Below are positions 8,938 through 15,424 of a stretch of 21,644 nucleotides of DNA, piece by piece. The DNA is taken from assembly GCA_014239505.1 (NCBI GenBank), contig JAAZYT010000168.1, positions 1 to 21,644 on the forward strand, in the 5' to 3' direction. Below the pieces are notes generated by a model. The model had not been told where the DNA came from, did not search any database, and saw nothing but the letters and a program-made list of their open reading frames with translations. Numbering within the stretch: the first letter of the stretch is position 1; the number at the start of each line of letters is the position of its first letter. Source of the stretch: Fidelibacterota bacterium (GTDB lineage Bacteria > Fidelibacterota > Marinisomatia > Marinisomatales > TCS55). The translations under genes and the position numbers were made by a program.

Positions 8938-9618
8938 TTAAGAAAAGGCTGTTCGAAAAGAGTCAAAGTTAAATATCGTCAACACTCTATTTTCTTTCAT
9001 AATCAATGATTTATCTTCTAATAGTTTTAGAGTTCTTGATACAGTCTCGCGAGAAGTGCCTGCCATATTAGCAATATCTTGTTGATATGGAAGATTCTTT
9101 ATAAAAACGTTCCCTTGTTTAATTGTACCTAATTCTTCAGCTAGTCTTATTAAAGTTATACCTATACGTTGTTCTGAATCACTTAGCGATAAACTTTCAA
9201 TTTGTTGATCACTTTTACGTAAACGAATTGCTAATTCTTCTAATAAAGCAATTGCAATCTTAGGATAAGATTCTAGACACTCAAGAAAATCTCTTCTAGA
9301 TAATGTAAGCATAACAGCAGTTTCATTAGCGACAATATTGGCAGATCTTCCAGCGCCATCTAGAAGCGACATTTCACCAAAGAAATCACTCTCACCCAAT
9401 ATAGCAAGAATCACCTCTCTACCATCATCGCTTAGACGTGTGACTTTAACTGCACCACTTGTAATAATAAAGAATGATTCACCATGGCTTTCTTCTAAAA
9501 GAATCATTTGTCCTTTGTCATACTCACGTGGAACCATTTTTGAAGATATTTTAGTTAAATCTGAGTCAGAAAGATCAGAAAAAATAGGAACATTGCGTAA
9601 ATGGTCAACTTTATCCAT
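8938..9618 (-). CDS. CRP/FNR-family transcriptional regulator
   Basis: A 226-residue regulator with an N-terminal cyclic-nucleotide-binding fold and a C-terminal winged helix. The phosphate-binding cassette reads FGEMSLLDGAGRSA (80-93), with E82, R91 and S92 where cAMP-binding members have them; ligand binding is therefore possible but unproved. The recognition helix is TSRETVSRTLKLLE (188-201), combining the R and E of CRP with the E, S and R of FNR. Only one cysteine (C114) exists, so it is not an iron-sulfur FNR oxygen sensor. It is the first gene of the ten-gene minus-strand run and is divergent from rpsT. A CRP-like palindrome lies at 9687-9702, about 70 bases upstream of its ATG, suggesting autoregulation. 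Confidence 0.95.
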   Translation of the reverse strand: MDKVDHLRNVPIFSDLSDSDLTKISSKMVPREYDKGQMILLEESHGESFFIITSGAVKVTRLSDDGREVILAILGESDFFGEMSLLDGAGRSANIVANETAVMLTLSRRDFLECLESYPKIAIALLEELAIRLRKSDQQIESLSLSDSEQRIGITLIRLAEELGTIKQGNVFIKNLPYQQDIANMAGTSRETVSRTLKLLEDKSLIMKENRVLTIFNFDSFRTAFS

Positions 9619-9686
9619 ATCTTAAGATACTAAATTTTATAGGTCAGAAGAAATCTTAAAATCTACTATAATAATATTTAGTAAGT

Positions 9687-9702
9687 CGTGATAATAATCA
9701 CA
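9687..9702. promoter_or_regulatory. Candidate CRP/FNR-type operator
   Basis: The sequence CGTGA-N6-TCACA matches the E. coli CRP consensus TGTGA-N6-TCACA in nine of ten positions. Viewed with FNR spacing it is GTGAT-N4-ATCAC, a perfect inverted repeat. It lies in the divergent region between the CRP/FNR-type gene and rpsT, where an operator is expected. Target and mode of action are inferred. Confidence 0.6.
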
Positions 9703-9713
9703 GTTCTAACTGT
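9700..9713. repeat. Short inverted repeat next to the CRP-like site
   Basis: Arms ACAGTT and AACTGT separated by two bases. It overlaps the right end of the CRP-like palindrome by three bases, so two proteins, or two dimers, could not occupy both fully. It may be a second operator or chance; nothing else supports a role. Confidence 0.35.
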
Positions 9714-9745
9714 AAATAGTAGTTTTTATTTCTAACATATTTCTT

Positions 9746-9775
9746 TTGGTAAAGTTTAATAATAAAGGATAGATT
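9746..9775 (+). promoter_or_regulatory. Possible sigma-70-like promoter for rpsT
   Basis: TTGGTA (9746-9751) and TAGATT (9770-9775) are spaced by 18 bases, each matching four of six consensus positions. They lie about 40 bases upstream of the rpsT start. In such AT-rich DNA a match of this quality is weak evidence. Confidence 0.25.
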
Positions 9776-9811
9776 CTCAAGCTAATTTTTAATCATTATT
9801 TGAGGAACTTA

Positions 9812-10069
9812 ATGGATCGACATCCACAACAAATAAAACGTGAGCGACAAGATAAGAAAAGACATGAGATTAATGTTGCTAAAAACTCTGATTTGAAAAC
9901 TGCTATAAAGCGCGTTCTTGAATCATCTGCTTTAGATAAAGCACAAGTGCATTATACAATTGCTGTAAGTACAATAGATAAGATGGTAAGTAAAGGTATA
10001 TTAAAGAAAAATACTGCAGCTCGCAGAAAATCTCAAATCACAAAACACCTTAACACGCTCTCAGCTTAA
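9812..10069 (+). CDS. rpsT: Small ribosomal subunit protein bS20
   Basis: An 85-residue basic protein of the 30S subunit that binds 16S rRNA. It has the two helical halves of the family: KRERQDKKRHEINVAKNSDLKTAIKRV near the start and, at the end, DKMVSKGILKKNTAARRKSQITKHLNTL, the best-conserved S20 stretch. The ATG at 9812 is chosen because TGAGGA (9801-9806) lies six bases upstream; a TTG at 9800 sits inside that Shine-Dalgarno region and is unlikely. The usual MANIKSA-type N-terminus is replaced by MDRHPQQ. It is a single-gene plus-strand unit between two minus-strand runs, divergent from the regulator gene and convergent with guaB. Confidence 0.95.
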   Translation: MDRHPQQIKRERQDKKRHEINVAKNSDLKTAIKRVLESSALDKAQVHYTIAVSTIDKMVSKGILKKNTAARRKSQITKHLNTLSA

Positions 10070-10093
10070 AAAATAGTCTTTATAATTAGATTC

Positions 10094-11563
10094 TTAACTA
10101 TCTGACACTTGATAGTTTGGAGCTTCCTTCATTATTTTAACTTCATGAGGATGACTCTCTTTTATTCCAGCAGTAGTTGTTTGTATAAATTCAGCTTTTT
10201 TATGAAAATCTTGAATATCTTTAGCTCCACAGTAACCCATTGATGAGCGTAATCCACCCATAAGCTGATGAATAGTATTTTTCACTAATCCTCTGTATGG
10301 AACCATACCTTCTATTCCTTCAGGAACTAATTTTGTAGTTTCAGCCTCTTCCTGAAAATAGCGATCTCTACTTCCTTCTTTCATCGCTCCTAAAGAGCCC
10401 ATTCCTCGATATGATTTATATTGTCTTCCTTCAAATAAAATAAATTCACCAGGACTTTCATCCATACCCGCTAACATAGAGCCTAGCATAACAACTTCGG
10501 AACCAGCAGCAATTGCTTTTGCTAAATCTCCACTATAACGTATACCTCCATCAGCTATTATTGGAATATTGTGTTTATTTGCTTCATCAACACAATTCAT
10601 AATTCCAGATAATTGAGGCATACCTACACCTGCTACGATACGTGTGGTACAACTAGCTCCGGCACCAATTCCTACTTTTATTGAATCAACTCCGCAATCA
10701 ATTAAAGCTTTAACTCCATCAGCGGTAGCAACATTACCTGCAATTATTTGTAAATCACCAACTGCCTTTTTAATATTCTTAATAGCACTTAACACTCCAG
10801 AAGAATGGCCATGAGCTGTATCAATTACTATTACATCAACATCATTATCCCATAGAGCTTGAGAGCGTTCAATGGAATCATCACTAATACCAATAGCTGC
10901 TCCAACTCTTAATCGCCCACTTTTATCTTTACAGGCATTAGGAAAATCTTCTTTTTTCTGAATATCTTTAACTGTAATTAAGCCAGCTAGATTTCCATCA
11001 TCATCTACTACTAATAATTTCTCTATTCGATGCTGTTGTAAAACTTCTTTTGCCTCATCTAAAGTTGTACCTTTTTTAACAGTAACTAACTTTTTAGATG
11101 TCATTCTATCACGAACTGAAAGATTGTCATCTTTTTCAAATCTAATATCACGATTAGTTATTATTCCTACTAATTTTCCATCCTTAACAACTGGTAAGCC
11201 ACTAATATGATAATTATTCATAACATTTTTGGCATCACGAATTGTTTTATCAATAGTGAGAGTTACAGGATTGACAATCATACCACTTTCTGAACGCTTA
11301 ACTCTATCAACCATTAAAGATTGATCTTCAATTGATAAGTTTTTGTGTATAATACCAATTCCACCTTCACGAGCTAAAGCAACAGCCATGTCACTTTCTG
11401 TAACCGTGTCCATAGCAGCAGAAAGGAGAGGAATATTCATTTTAATTTTATTAGTCAAACGAGTCTTTAGATTTACATCTCGAGGTAGAATATGAGATTC
11501 TTGAGGTACTAATAAAACATCATCAAAAGTAAGTGCTTGAATAAAGGGTGGTCGATTTTTCAT
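10094..11563 (-). CDS. guaB: Inosine-5'-monophosphate dehydrogenase
   Basis: Cytosolic NAD-dependent enzyme converting IMP to XMP, the committed step to GMP. The 489-residue protein has the standard architecture: a TIM barrel interrupted by two CBS domains (about residues 95-205). Seen: LTFDDVLLVP at the start, DTAHGHS, the cysteine loop GIGAGASCTTRIVAGVGMPQ, ADGGIRYSGDLAKAIAAG, GSLGAM and the flap EGMVPYRG with the catalytic arginine. The cysteine loop differs from the common GPGSICTTR form (A for P, A for S, S for I), but the cysteine and TTR are kept. It starts four bases after the hutH stop, so the two are probably cotranscribed; pairing a biosynthetic gene with a degradative one is unusual. 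Confidence 0.97.
   Translation of the reverse strand: MKNRPPFIQALTFDDVLLVPQESHILPRDVNLKTRLTNKIKMNIPLLSAAMDTVTESDMAVALAREGGIGIIHKNLSIEDQSLMVDRVKRSESGMIVNPVTLTIDKTIRDAKNVMNNYHISGLPVVKDGKLVGIITNRDIRFEKDDNLSVRDRMTSKKLVTVKKGTTLDEAKEVLQQHRIEKLLVVDDDGNLAGLITVKDIQKKEDFPNACKDKSGRLRVGAAIGISDDSIERSQALWDNDVDVIVIDTAHGHSSGVLSAIKNIKKAVGDLQIIAGNVATADGVKALIDCGVDSIKVGIGAGASCTTRIVAGVGMPQLSGIMNCVDEANKHNIPIIADGGIRYSGDLAKAIAAGSEVVMLGSMLAGMDESPGEFILFEGRQYKSYRGMGSLGAMKEGSRDRYFQEEAETTKLVPEGIEGMVPYRGLVKNTIHQLMGGLRSSMGYCGAKDIQDFHKKAEFIQTTTAGIKESHPHEVKIMKEAPNYQVSDS
10096..10117. terminator. Weak hairpin at the rpsT/guaB convergence
   Basis: AACTATC (10096-10102) and GATAGTT (10111-10117) form a perfect seven-pair stem with an eight-base loop at the 3' end of guaB, just past rpsT. 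No T-run follows directly on either strand; on the guaB side T6 appears only about 22 bases later (10069-10074). A factor-independent terminator is therefore doubtful. Confidence 0.3.
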
Positions 11564-11567
11564 AGTT

Positions 11568-13094
11568 TTAATTTAAGTTTATATGTTTTGATAAGATTTT
11601 TAAAATTGTTCCTGATTTAATTAAATGGTCAATAATTTCAATGTCAGTATGCAAAGGGTGATCTTTTGATGTTAAAACTTTTGATCTCTTTAAAAGTTTC
11701 ATTATAGAATTCAAACCTATTGCTGAAGAAAGTTTTTTATGAAACCGGTGATTTATATTTCCAGAAACTAATATTTCTATTGCTAAAATAGATCTAATGT
11801 GACTAATAATACGAAGGCACTTACGACCTGACCATGGAGCCATACTAACAAAGTCTTCTTGACCTGCAGAGGTTGATATCGAGTCAACACTGGCAGGATG
11901 CGCTAAAGTTTTATTTTCGGAAGCTAGAGCAGCAGCAGTTACTTGAGCTAACATAAAACCTGATTCTAAGCCAGGATTTACAGCACCAAACATTGGTATC
12001 CGGTCTCCTATTCCTTTCATAAAATAGTTAATTCTTCGTTCAGCAATAGCGCCTATCTCTGACATAGCTATTGAAAGTGAGTCTAAAGCTTGAGCCACAT
12101 GCTCTGCATGAAAATGCCCTGAATTCATTATCTGCCCATTTTGAAAAACTAAAGGATTATCAGAAATAGAATTAAGTTCATTATTAATAATATTTTCAAC
12201 ATTATTAAAGATATCACGACTTGCACCATGAACATGAGGCATACAGCGTATAGAATAAGGGTCCTGGACTTGACCACAGTCATTATGAGATTTAACAATC
12301 TCACTTCCTTTAAGTAGGTTGTAAATATTTTCAGCAACTTTAATTTGACCAGGATGTTTTTTTAATTTATGAACAATAGGGTTAAAAACAATATTTGTTG
12401 ATAAACTAGCTTCTGTTGATAAAGCACCACTAATATCTGCAGTTTTCAAAAGTTTTTCTGATTCAAATAAAGAACGAATACCTAAAGCTGTTGAAACTTG
12501 GGTACCATTTATTAAACTTAACCCTTCTTTAGCTTCTAAAGTTATTGGCTCAAGGTTAGCTTCTTTCAAAGCTAATAAGGAAGGCATTGTTCTATCTTGG
12601 AAGTGGACTTGACCTTCACCTATCATTGCTAAAGCTAAATGAGCTAAAGGAGCTAAATCCCCTGATGCACCCACAGAGCCTTGTCTTGGCATCAATGGAA
12701 GGATATCGTGGTTTAACATATCAACTAATAATTTTGCTAAAACTGGACGGATACCACTGTAACCTTTCGCCCAAGTCATCAATTTAAGGACCATTGAAAC
12801 TCGAGTCACTCCTAAATCTAATGTTTTACCTACGCCACAGGCATGACTGCGAACTAAATTTAATTGTAAATCCTTAATATCATTAGAGCTGATAGAAACA
12901 TTACTTAGTTTACCAAACCCAGTATTTACACCATAAACTTTCTTATTTGACCGTAAAATTTGATTTAGTACAATATTAGATGTTTTGATTGATGACTTAG
13001 CATCTGAGGAAAGACTAATTCTACAGGCGGAAGATAGAAGAGGTGATAATTCTTTCCAATTTATGGAATTAGTTGATATAAGTAGTCTACCCAT
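11568..13094 (-). CDS. hutH: Histidine ammonia-lyase
   Basis: Cytosolic enzyme that removes ammonia from histidine to give urocanate. The 508-residue protein has the active-site tyrosine region YGVNTGFGKL (Y54), the Ala-Ser-Gly triad that forms the MIO cofactor (143-145, in GSVGASGDLAPL) and HPASVDSISTSAGQEDFVSM. Residues S83-H84 (RSHACGVG) are the Ser-His pair typical of histidine specificity, as opposed to the His-Leu or Phe-Leu of tyrosine or phenylalanine lyases. No urocanase, imidazolonepropionase or other hut gene is next to it; the divergent ureohydrolase could be a formiminoglutamase only if its specificity differs from what its sequence suggests. guaB follows after four bases. The ATG lies within the palindrome ATTGGCCAAT and has no clear Shine-Dalgarno site. 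Confidence 0.95.
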   Translation of the reverse strand: MGRLLISTNSINWKELSPLLSSACRISLSSDAKSSIKTSNIVLNQILRSNKKVYGVNTGFGKLSNVSISSNDIKDLQLNLVRSHACGVGKTLDLGVTRVSMVLKLMTWAKGYSGIRPVLAKLLVDMLNHDILPLMPRQGSVGASGDLAPLAHLALAMIGEGQVHFQDRTMPSLLALKEANLEPITLEAKEGLSLINGTQVSTALGIRSLFESEKLLKTADISGALSTEASLSTNIVFNPIVHKLKKHPGQIKVAENIYNLLKGSEIVKSHNDCGQVQDPYSIRCMPHVHGASRDIFNNVENIINNELNSISDNPLVFQNGQIMNSGHFHAEHVAQALDSLSIAMSEIGAIAERRINYFMKGIGDRIPMFGAVNPGLESGFMLAQVTAAALASENKTLAHPASVDSISTSAGQEDFVSMAPWSGRKCLRIISHIRSILAIEILVSGNINHRFHKKLSSAIGLNSIMKLLKRSKVLTSKDHPLHTDIEIIDHLIKSGTILKILSKHINLN

Positions 13095-13102
13095 TGGCCA
13101 AT
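13093..13102. repeat. Palindrome over the hutH start codon
   Basis: ATTGGCCAAT is a perfect ten-base palindrome covering the hutH ATG and the seven bases before it, where a ribosome binding site would be. It could be a repressor site or chance. Confidence 0.3.
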
Positions 13103-13143
13103 TTAGACAAATTTAAAGACATTGAACAAGAACAGTGAAATTA

Positions 13144-13199
13144 ATCTTCAATATTTTATTATTTTTATCTTCAATAAATTATAGCCTTTATCTTAATTA
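13144..13199. repeat. Three 10-bp direct repeats phased every 23 bp
   Basis: ATCTTCAATA occurs at 13144-13153 and 13167-13176, and a variant ATCTTAATTA (8 of 10 matches) at 13190-13199. Start-to-start distance is exactly 23 bases both times. They fill the 127-base region between divergent hutH and the ureohydrolase gene, so binding sites for a shared regulator are plausible. AT-richness raises the odds of chance. Confidence 0.45.
13178..13183 (-). promoter_or_regulatory. Possible -10 element for hutH-guaB
   Basis: The minus strand reads TATAAT, a perfect consensus -10 hexamer, 84 bases before the hutH ATG and inside the 23-bp repeat array. No good -35 is seen at 16-18 bases, so this is tentative. 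Confidence 0.3.
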
Positions 13200-13221
13200 A
13201 TTAATAGATAGGTTATTTAAT

Positions 13222-14013
13222 ATGATTTCTGTTTTAAGTATTCCATTGGATGAAAATTCATCTTTTATAAAAGGTTGTGCTAATGGACCATACGCGATTA
13301 AAAAAGCATTTTACTCTGAATCTTCCAACATGTTCTCAGAAAACGGATATAATTGTGCTGATGATAAACAAGTTCTTTATTTAGATAATTTTGAACTTAA
13401 ATCAGGTAAGTATGCCATTGAAAAGATTCAAAATACTGTAGAAAAAGAATTGTCTAAAAAAAATAAGGTAATTTCAATTGGTGGAGATCATTCTATTACC
13501 TATCCGATTATTGAAGCATATTCGAATTATTATGAATCATTAAACATTCTACATTTTGATGCACATCCTGATCTTTACAATAATTTTGATAATAATCCTT
13601 ACTCACATGCTTCTCCATTTGCTAGAATAATGGAAAAATCTTTAGTTAAACGTTTAGTGCAAATAGGTATAAGAACCCTTAATAATCACCAAAGAGAGCA
13701 AGTAGAAAAATTCAATGTTGAAGTTATTGAAATGAAAGATTTTAGTTCAAACTTATCACTTAAATTCGACGGGCCATTATATATTTCACTAGATATTGAT
13801 GGCCTTGATCCTGCATTTGCTCCAGGCGTTTCACACCCAGAGCCTGGTGGATTAACAACAAGAAACATTATAAATATTATAAATGAATTAGAGGGAAATG
13901 TCGTTGGTGGAGATATAGTTGAGTACAATCCTATAAATGACATAAATGATATAACTGCATACACTGCAGCCAAGCTATTGAAAGAAATAATTGGAAAAGT
14001 TATGGACTCTTAA
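13222..14013 (+). CDS. Ureohydrolase (arginase/agmatinase family), plant-arginase-like
   Basis: Binuclear metal hydrolase that splits a guanidino compound, probably releasing urea. All six metal ligands are present in the 263-residue protein: H90 (GGDHS), D113, H115 and D117 (DAHPD), and D191 and D193 (DIDGLDP). The contexts NPYSHASPFARIME (125-138), LVQIGIRTLNNHQREQVEKF, APGVSHPEPGGLT and VGGDIVEYNP closely resemble plant arginases, which belong to the agmatinase-like branch. I cannot decide from sequence between arginine, agmatine, guanidine or another substrate; formiminoglutamate is conceivable given divergent hutH but less supported. A weak AGG (13210-13212) lies nine bases before the ATG. 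It is a single-gene unit convergent with the GH1 gene nine bases away. Confidence 0.88.
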   Translation: MISVLSIPLDENSSFIKGCANGPYAIKKAFYSESSNMFSENGYNCADDKQVLYLDNFELKSGKYAIEKIQNTVEKELSKKNKVISIGGDHSITYPIIEAYSNYYESLNILHFDAHPDLYNNFDNNPYSHASPFARIMEKSLVKRLVQIGIRTLNNHQREQVEKFNVEVIEMKDFSSNLSLKFDGPLYISLDIDGLDPAFAPGVSHPEPGGLTTRNIINIINELEGNVVGGDIVEYNPINDINDITAYTAAKLLKEIIGKVMDS

Positions 14014-14020
14014 ATACTAA

Positions 14021-14035
14021 TTCTAAAATTTAGAA
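14021..14035. terminator. AT-only inverted repeat between convergent genes
   Basis: TTCTAAA and TTTAGAA flank a single central base, overlapping the last codons and stop of the GH1 gene and lying eight bases past the ureohydrolase stop. It could help bidirectional termination, but it has only one G-C pair per arm and no T-run, so the support is weak. Confidence 0.22.
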
Positions 14036-15417
14036 ATAATATCAATGTAGTGTTTAGAACCTTCTCTTAATGTTCTTTTTTGATTTTTAAAATCAACTTC
14101 ATATAAACCAAATTTCATAGCATACCCTTCTGACCATTCAAAATTATCCATTAATGTCCAGTAATAGTAACCCTTTATATTTGCTCCTTCATCAATGGCT
14201 TTAGAAACTGCGAATAAGTAGCGATCAATATACTTTGGACGAATAGTATCACTTTTATCAGCCACACCATTCTCAGTGATAATTATAGGTTTACCTATAG
14301 CACTAACTCGTTTAATGGATCTATATATTGCCTCAGGATAAATAGGATAGGGCATATCGGTCATTTCTTCATCATCATAAAATTGGAACCGAAAAAAGTT
14401 ATTTAAACTAAATTGAGATTTAACTCGTTGATGAGAATAATTATTTAAACCAATAAAATCTAATGATTTAATAACCGATGGATCGTTAAATACAACTTTA
14501 TTCATCCCAGGCATATTAAACTCAAAATTACCAGTTATAAAATAATCAAGGGCACCTTGATTGAAAACTTCATCTAAAGTTCGACTTACAAACCAATCCA
14601 AAGGATTCCATCTATTGAATGGATCAAATGGAAAAATATTTTTTACAATACCAATTTGGTGTTTTTTCCCATTCCTATGGGATTTTAATAAATTATAAAC
14701 CCTAGTATGAGCTAATAATAAATTTTTCATTACAACTCCAGCCAACTGTGGATCTTTCTTCCCTGGTGGGAAAACTCCATTAAAATACCCTTGGCTTGTG
14801 TAAACGGCAGGTTCATTTATAGTACACCATTTTTCAACTTTAGCATTTAATTCTTCAAATACAAACTCGCTAAATCGAGTAAAATATTTGATATTTTCTT
14901 CTTTCTCAAAAGCACCCAAATCTTCAAACCAAAGTGGGTTTGTAAAGTGATGTAGAGTTATAACTGGTTTAATACCAGCTGATAGCAATGCATCACAAAC
15001 TTCTTGATAGTGTTGAATTGCTTTTTTACTAAACAAACCTTCTTCTGGTTCAATTTTACTCCACTCAACAGAAAATCTATATACATCAACTCCTAATTCT
15101 TTAATGAGTAAAATATCTTCTTTAAACCTTTTCCAATGATCCGAAGCAATACCTGATTTTTCTCCTTCATGTATATGTGGTAAGCCATCTTGAAAATTAC
15201 CTTCTTCCCACCTAGACCAATTATTTATAGAATTTCCTTCAACTTGATGGGCAGACGTCGCAACACCCCATTGGAATCCTTTTGGAAAATCTAGTACCGT
15301 TTCATCAATCTGATCCCAATTCCAACGAACTTCAGGATATTTGATATGATTAATTATTAAATAGCCACTAAGTAAGAAAAGTGGAAATAATAGTATATAA
15401 AACCATTTCTTTATCAT
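14023..15417 (-). CDS. GH1 beta-glycosidase with N-terminal membrane anchor or signal
   Basis: Retaining glycoside hydrolase family 1 enzyme, usually a beta-glucosidase, beta-galactosidase or close relative. From ATG 15417 the protein has 464 residues: MIKKW then a hydrophobic stretch (about 6-23), a short linker, then the barrel starting FPKGFQWGVATSAHQVEG (44-61). Acid/base E202 is in TINEP, nucleophile E382 in ITENG, and WTLMDNFEWSEGY is the conserved aglycone/sugar loop. GH1 enzymes are usually cytoplasmic; the lysine-plus-hydrophobic start implies export or anchoring facing the periplasm. An in-frame ATG at 15444 overlaps the helicase gene and would put nine extra residues before the anchor; the downstream ATG, seven bases past the helicase stop, gives the cleaner signal. 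Substrate cannot be told. Confidence 0.93.
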   Translation of the reverse strand: MIKKWFYILLFPLFLLSGYLIINHIKYPEVRWNWDQIDETVLDFPKGFQWGVATSAHQVEGNSINNWSRWEEGNFQDGLPHIHEGEKSGIASDHWKRFKEDILLIKELGVDVYRFSVEWSKIEPEEGLFSKKAIQHYQEVCDALLSAGIKPVITLHHFTNPLWFEDLGAFEKEENIKYFTRFSEFVFEELNAKVEKWCTINEPAVYTSQGYFNGVFPPGKKDPQLAGVVMKNLLLAHTRVYNLLKSHRNGKKHQIGIVKNIFPFDPFNRWNPLDWFVSRTLDEVFNQGALDYFITGNFEFNMPGMNKVVFNDPSVIKSLDFIGLNNYSHQRVKSQFSLNNFFRFQFYDDEEMTDMPYPIYPEAIYRSIKRVSAIGKPIIITENGVADKSDTIRPKYIDRYLFAVSKAIDEGANIKGYYYWTLMDNFEWSEGYAMKFGLYEVDFKNQKRTLREGSKHYIDIISKF

Positions 15418-15424
15418 AAAAATT

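Noticed and set aside
7980..8966. Longer MeaB form from TTG 8966
   Set aside because: It would overlap the regulator gene by 29 bases, has no Shine-Dalgarno site, and the extra 15 residues do not fit the family N-terminus; kept only as an alternative.
8938..9618. Regulator as an oxygen-sensing FNR
   Set aside because: It has a single cysteine, so it cannot hold the four-cysteine iron-sulfur cluster.
9338..9625. Open frame of 95 codons on the plus strand
   Set aside because: It mirrors the CRP/FNR-type gene, whose domains are clear; a shadow frame.
12149..12337. Open frame of 62 codons on the minus strand
   Set aside because: Out-of-frame reading inside hutH, no start signal or recognisable domain.
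13144..13212. CRISPR-like or tandem-repeat array
   Set aside because: Only three 10-base copies with AT-rich spacers of 13 bases, far too short for a CRISPR; better read as possible operator sites.
13686..13973. Open frame of 95 codons on the minus strand
   Set aside because: Antisense shadow of the ureohydrolase gene, whose metal-binding motifs are intact on the plus strand.
11568..14013. hutH plus ureohydrolase as a complete histidine-utilisation locus
   Set aside because: Urocanase and imidazolonepropionase are missing, and the ureohydrolase resembles arginase-type enzymes more than formiminoglutamase.
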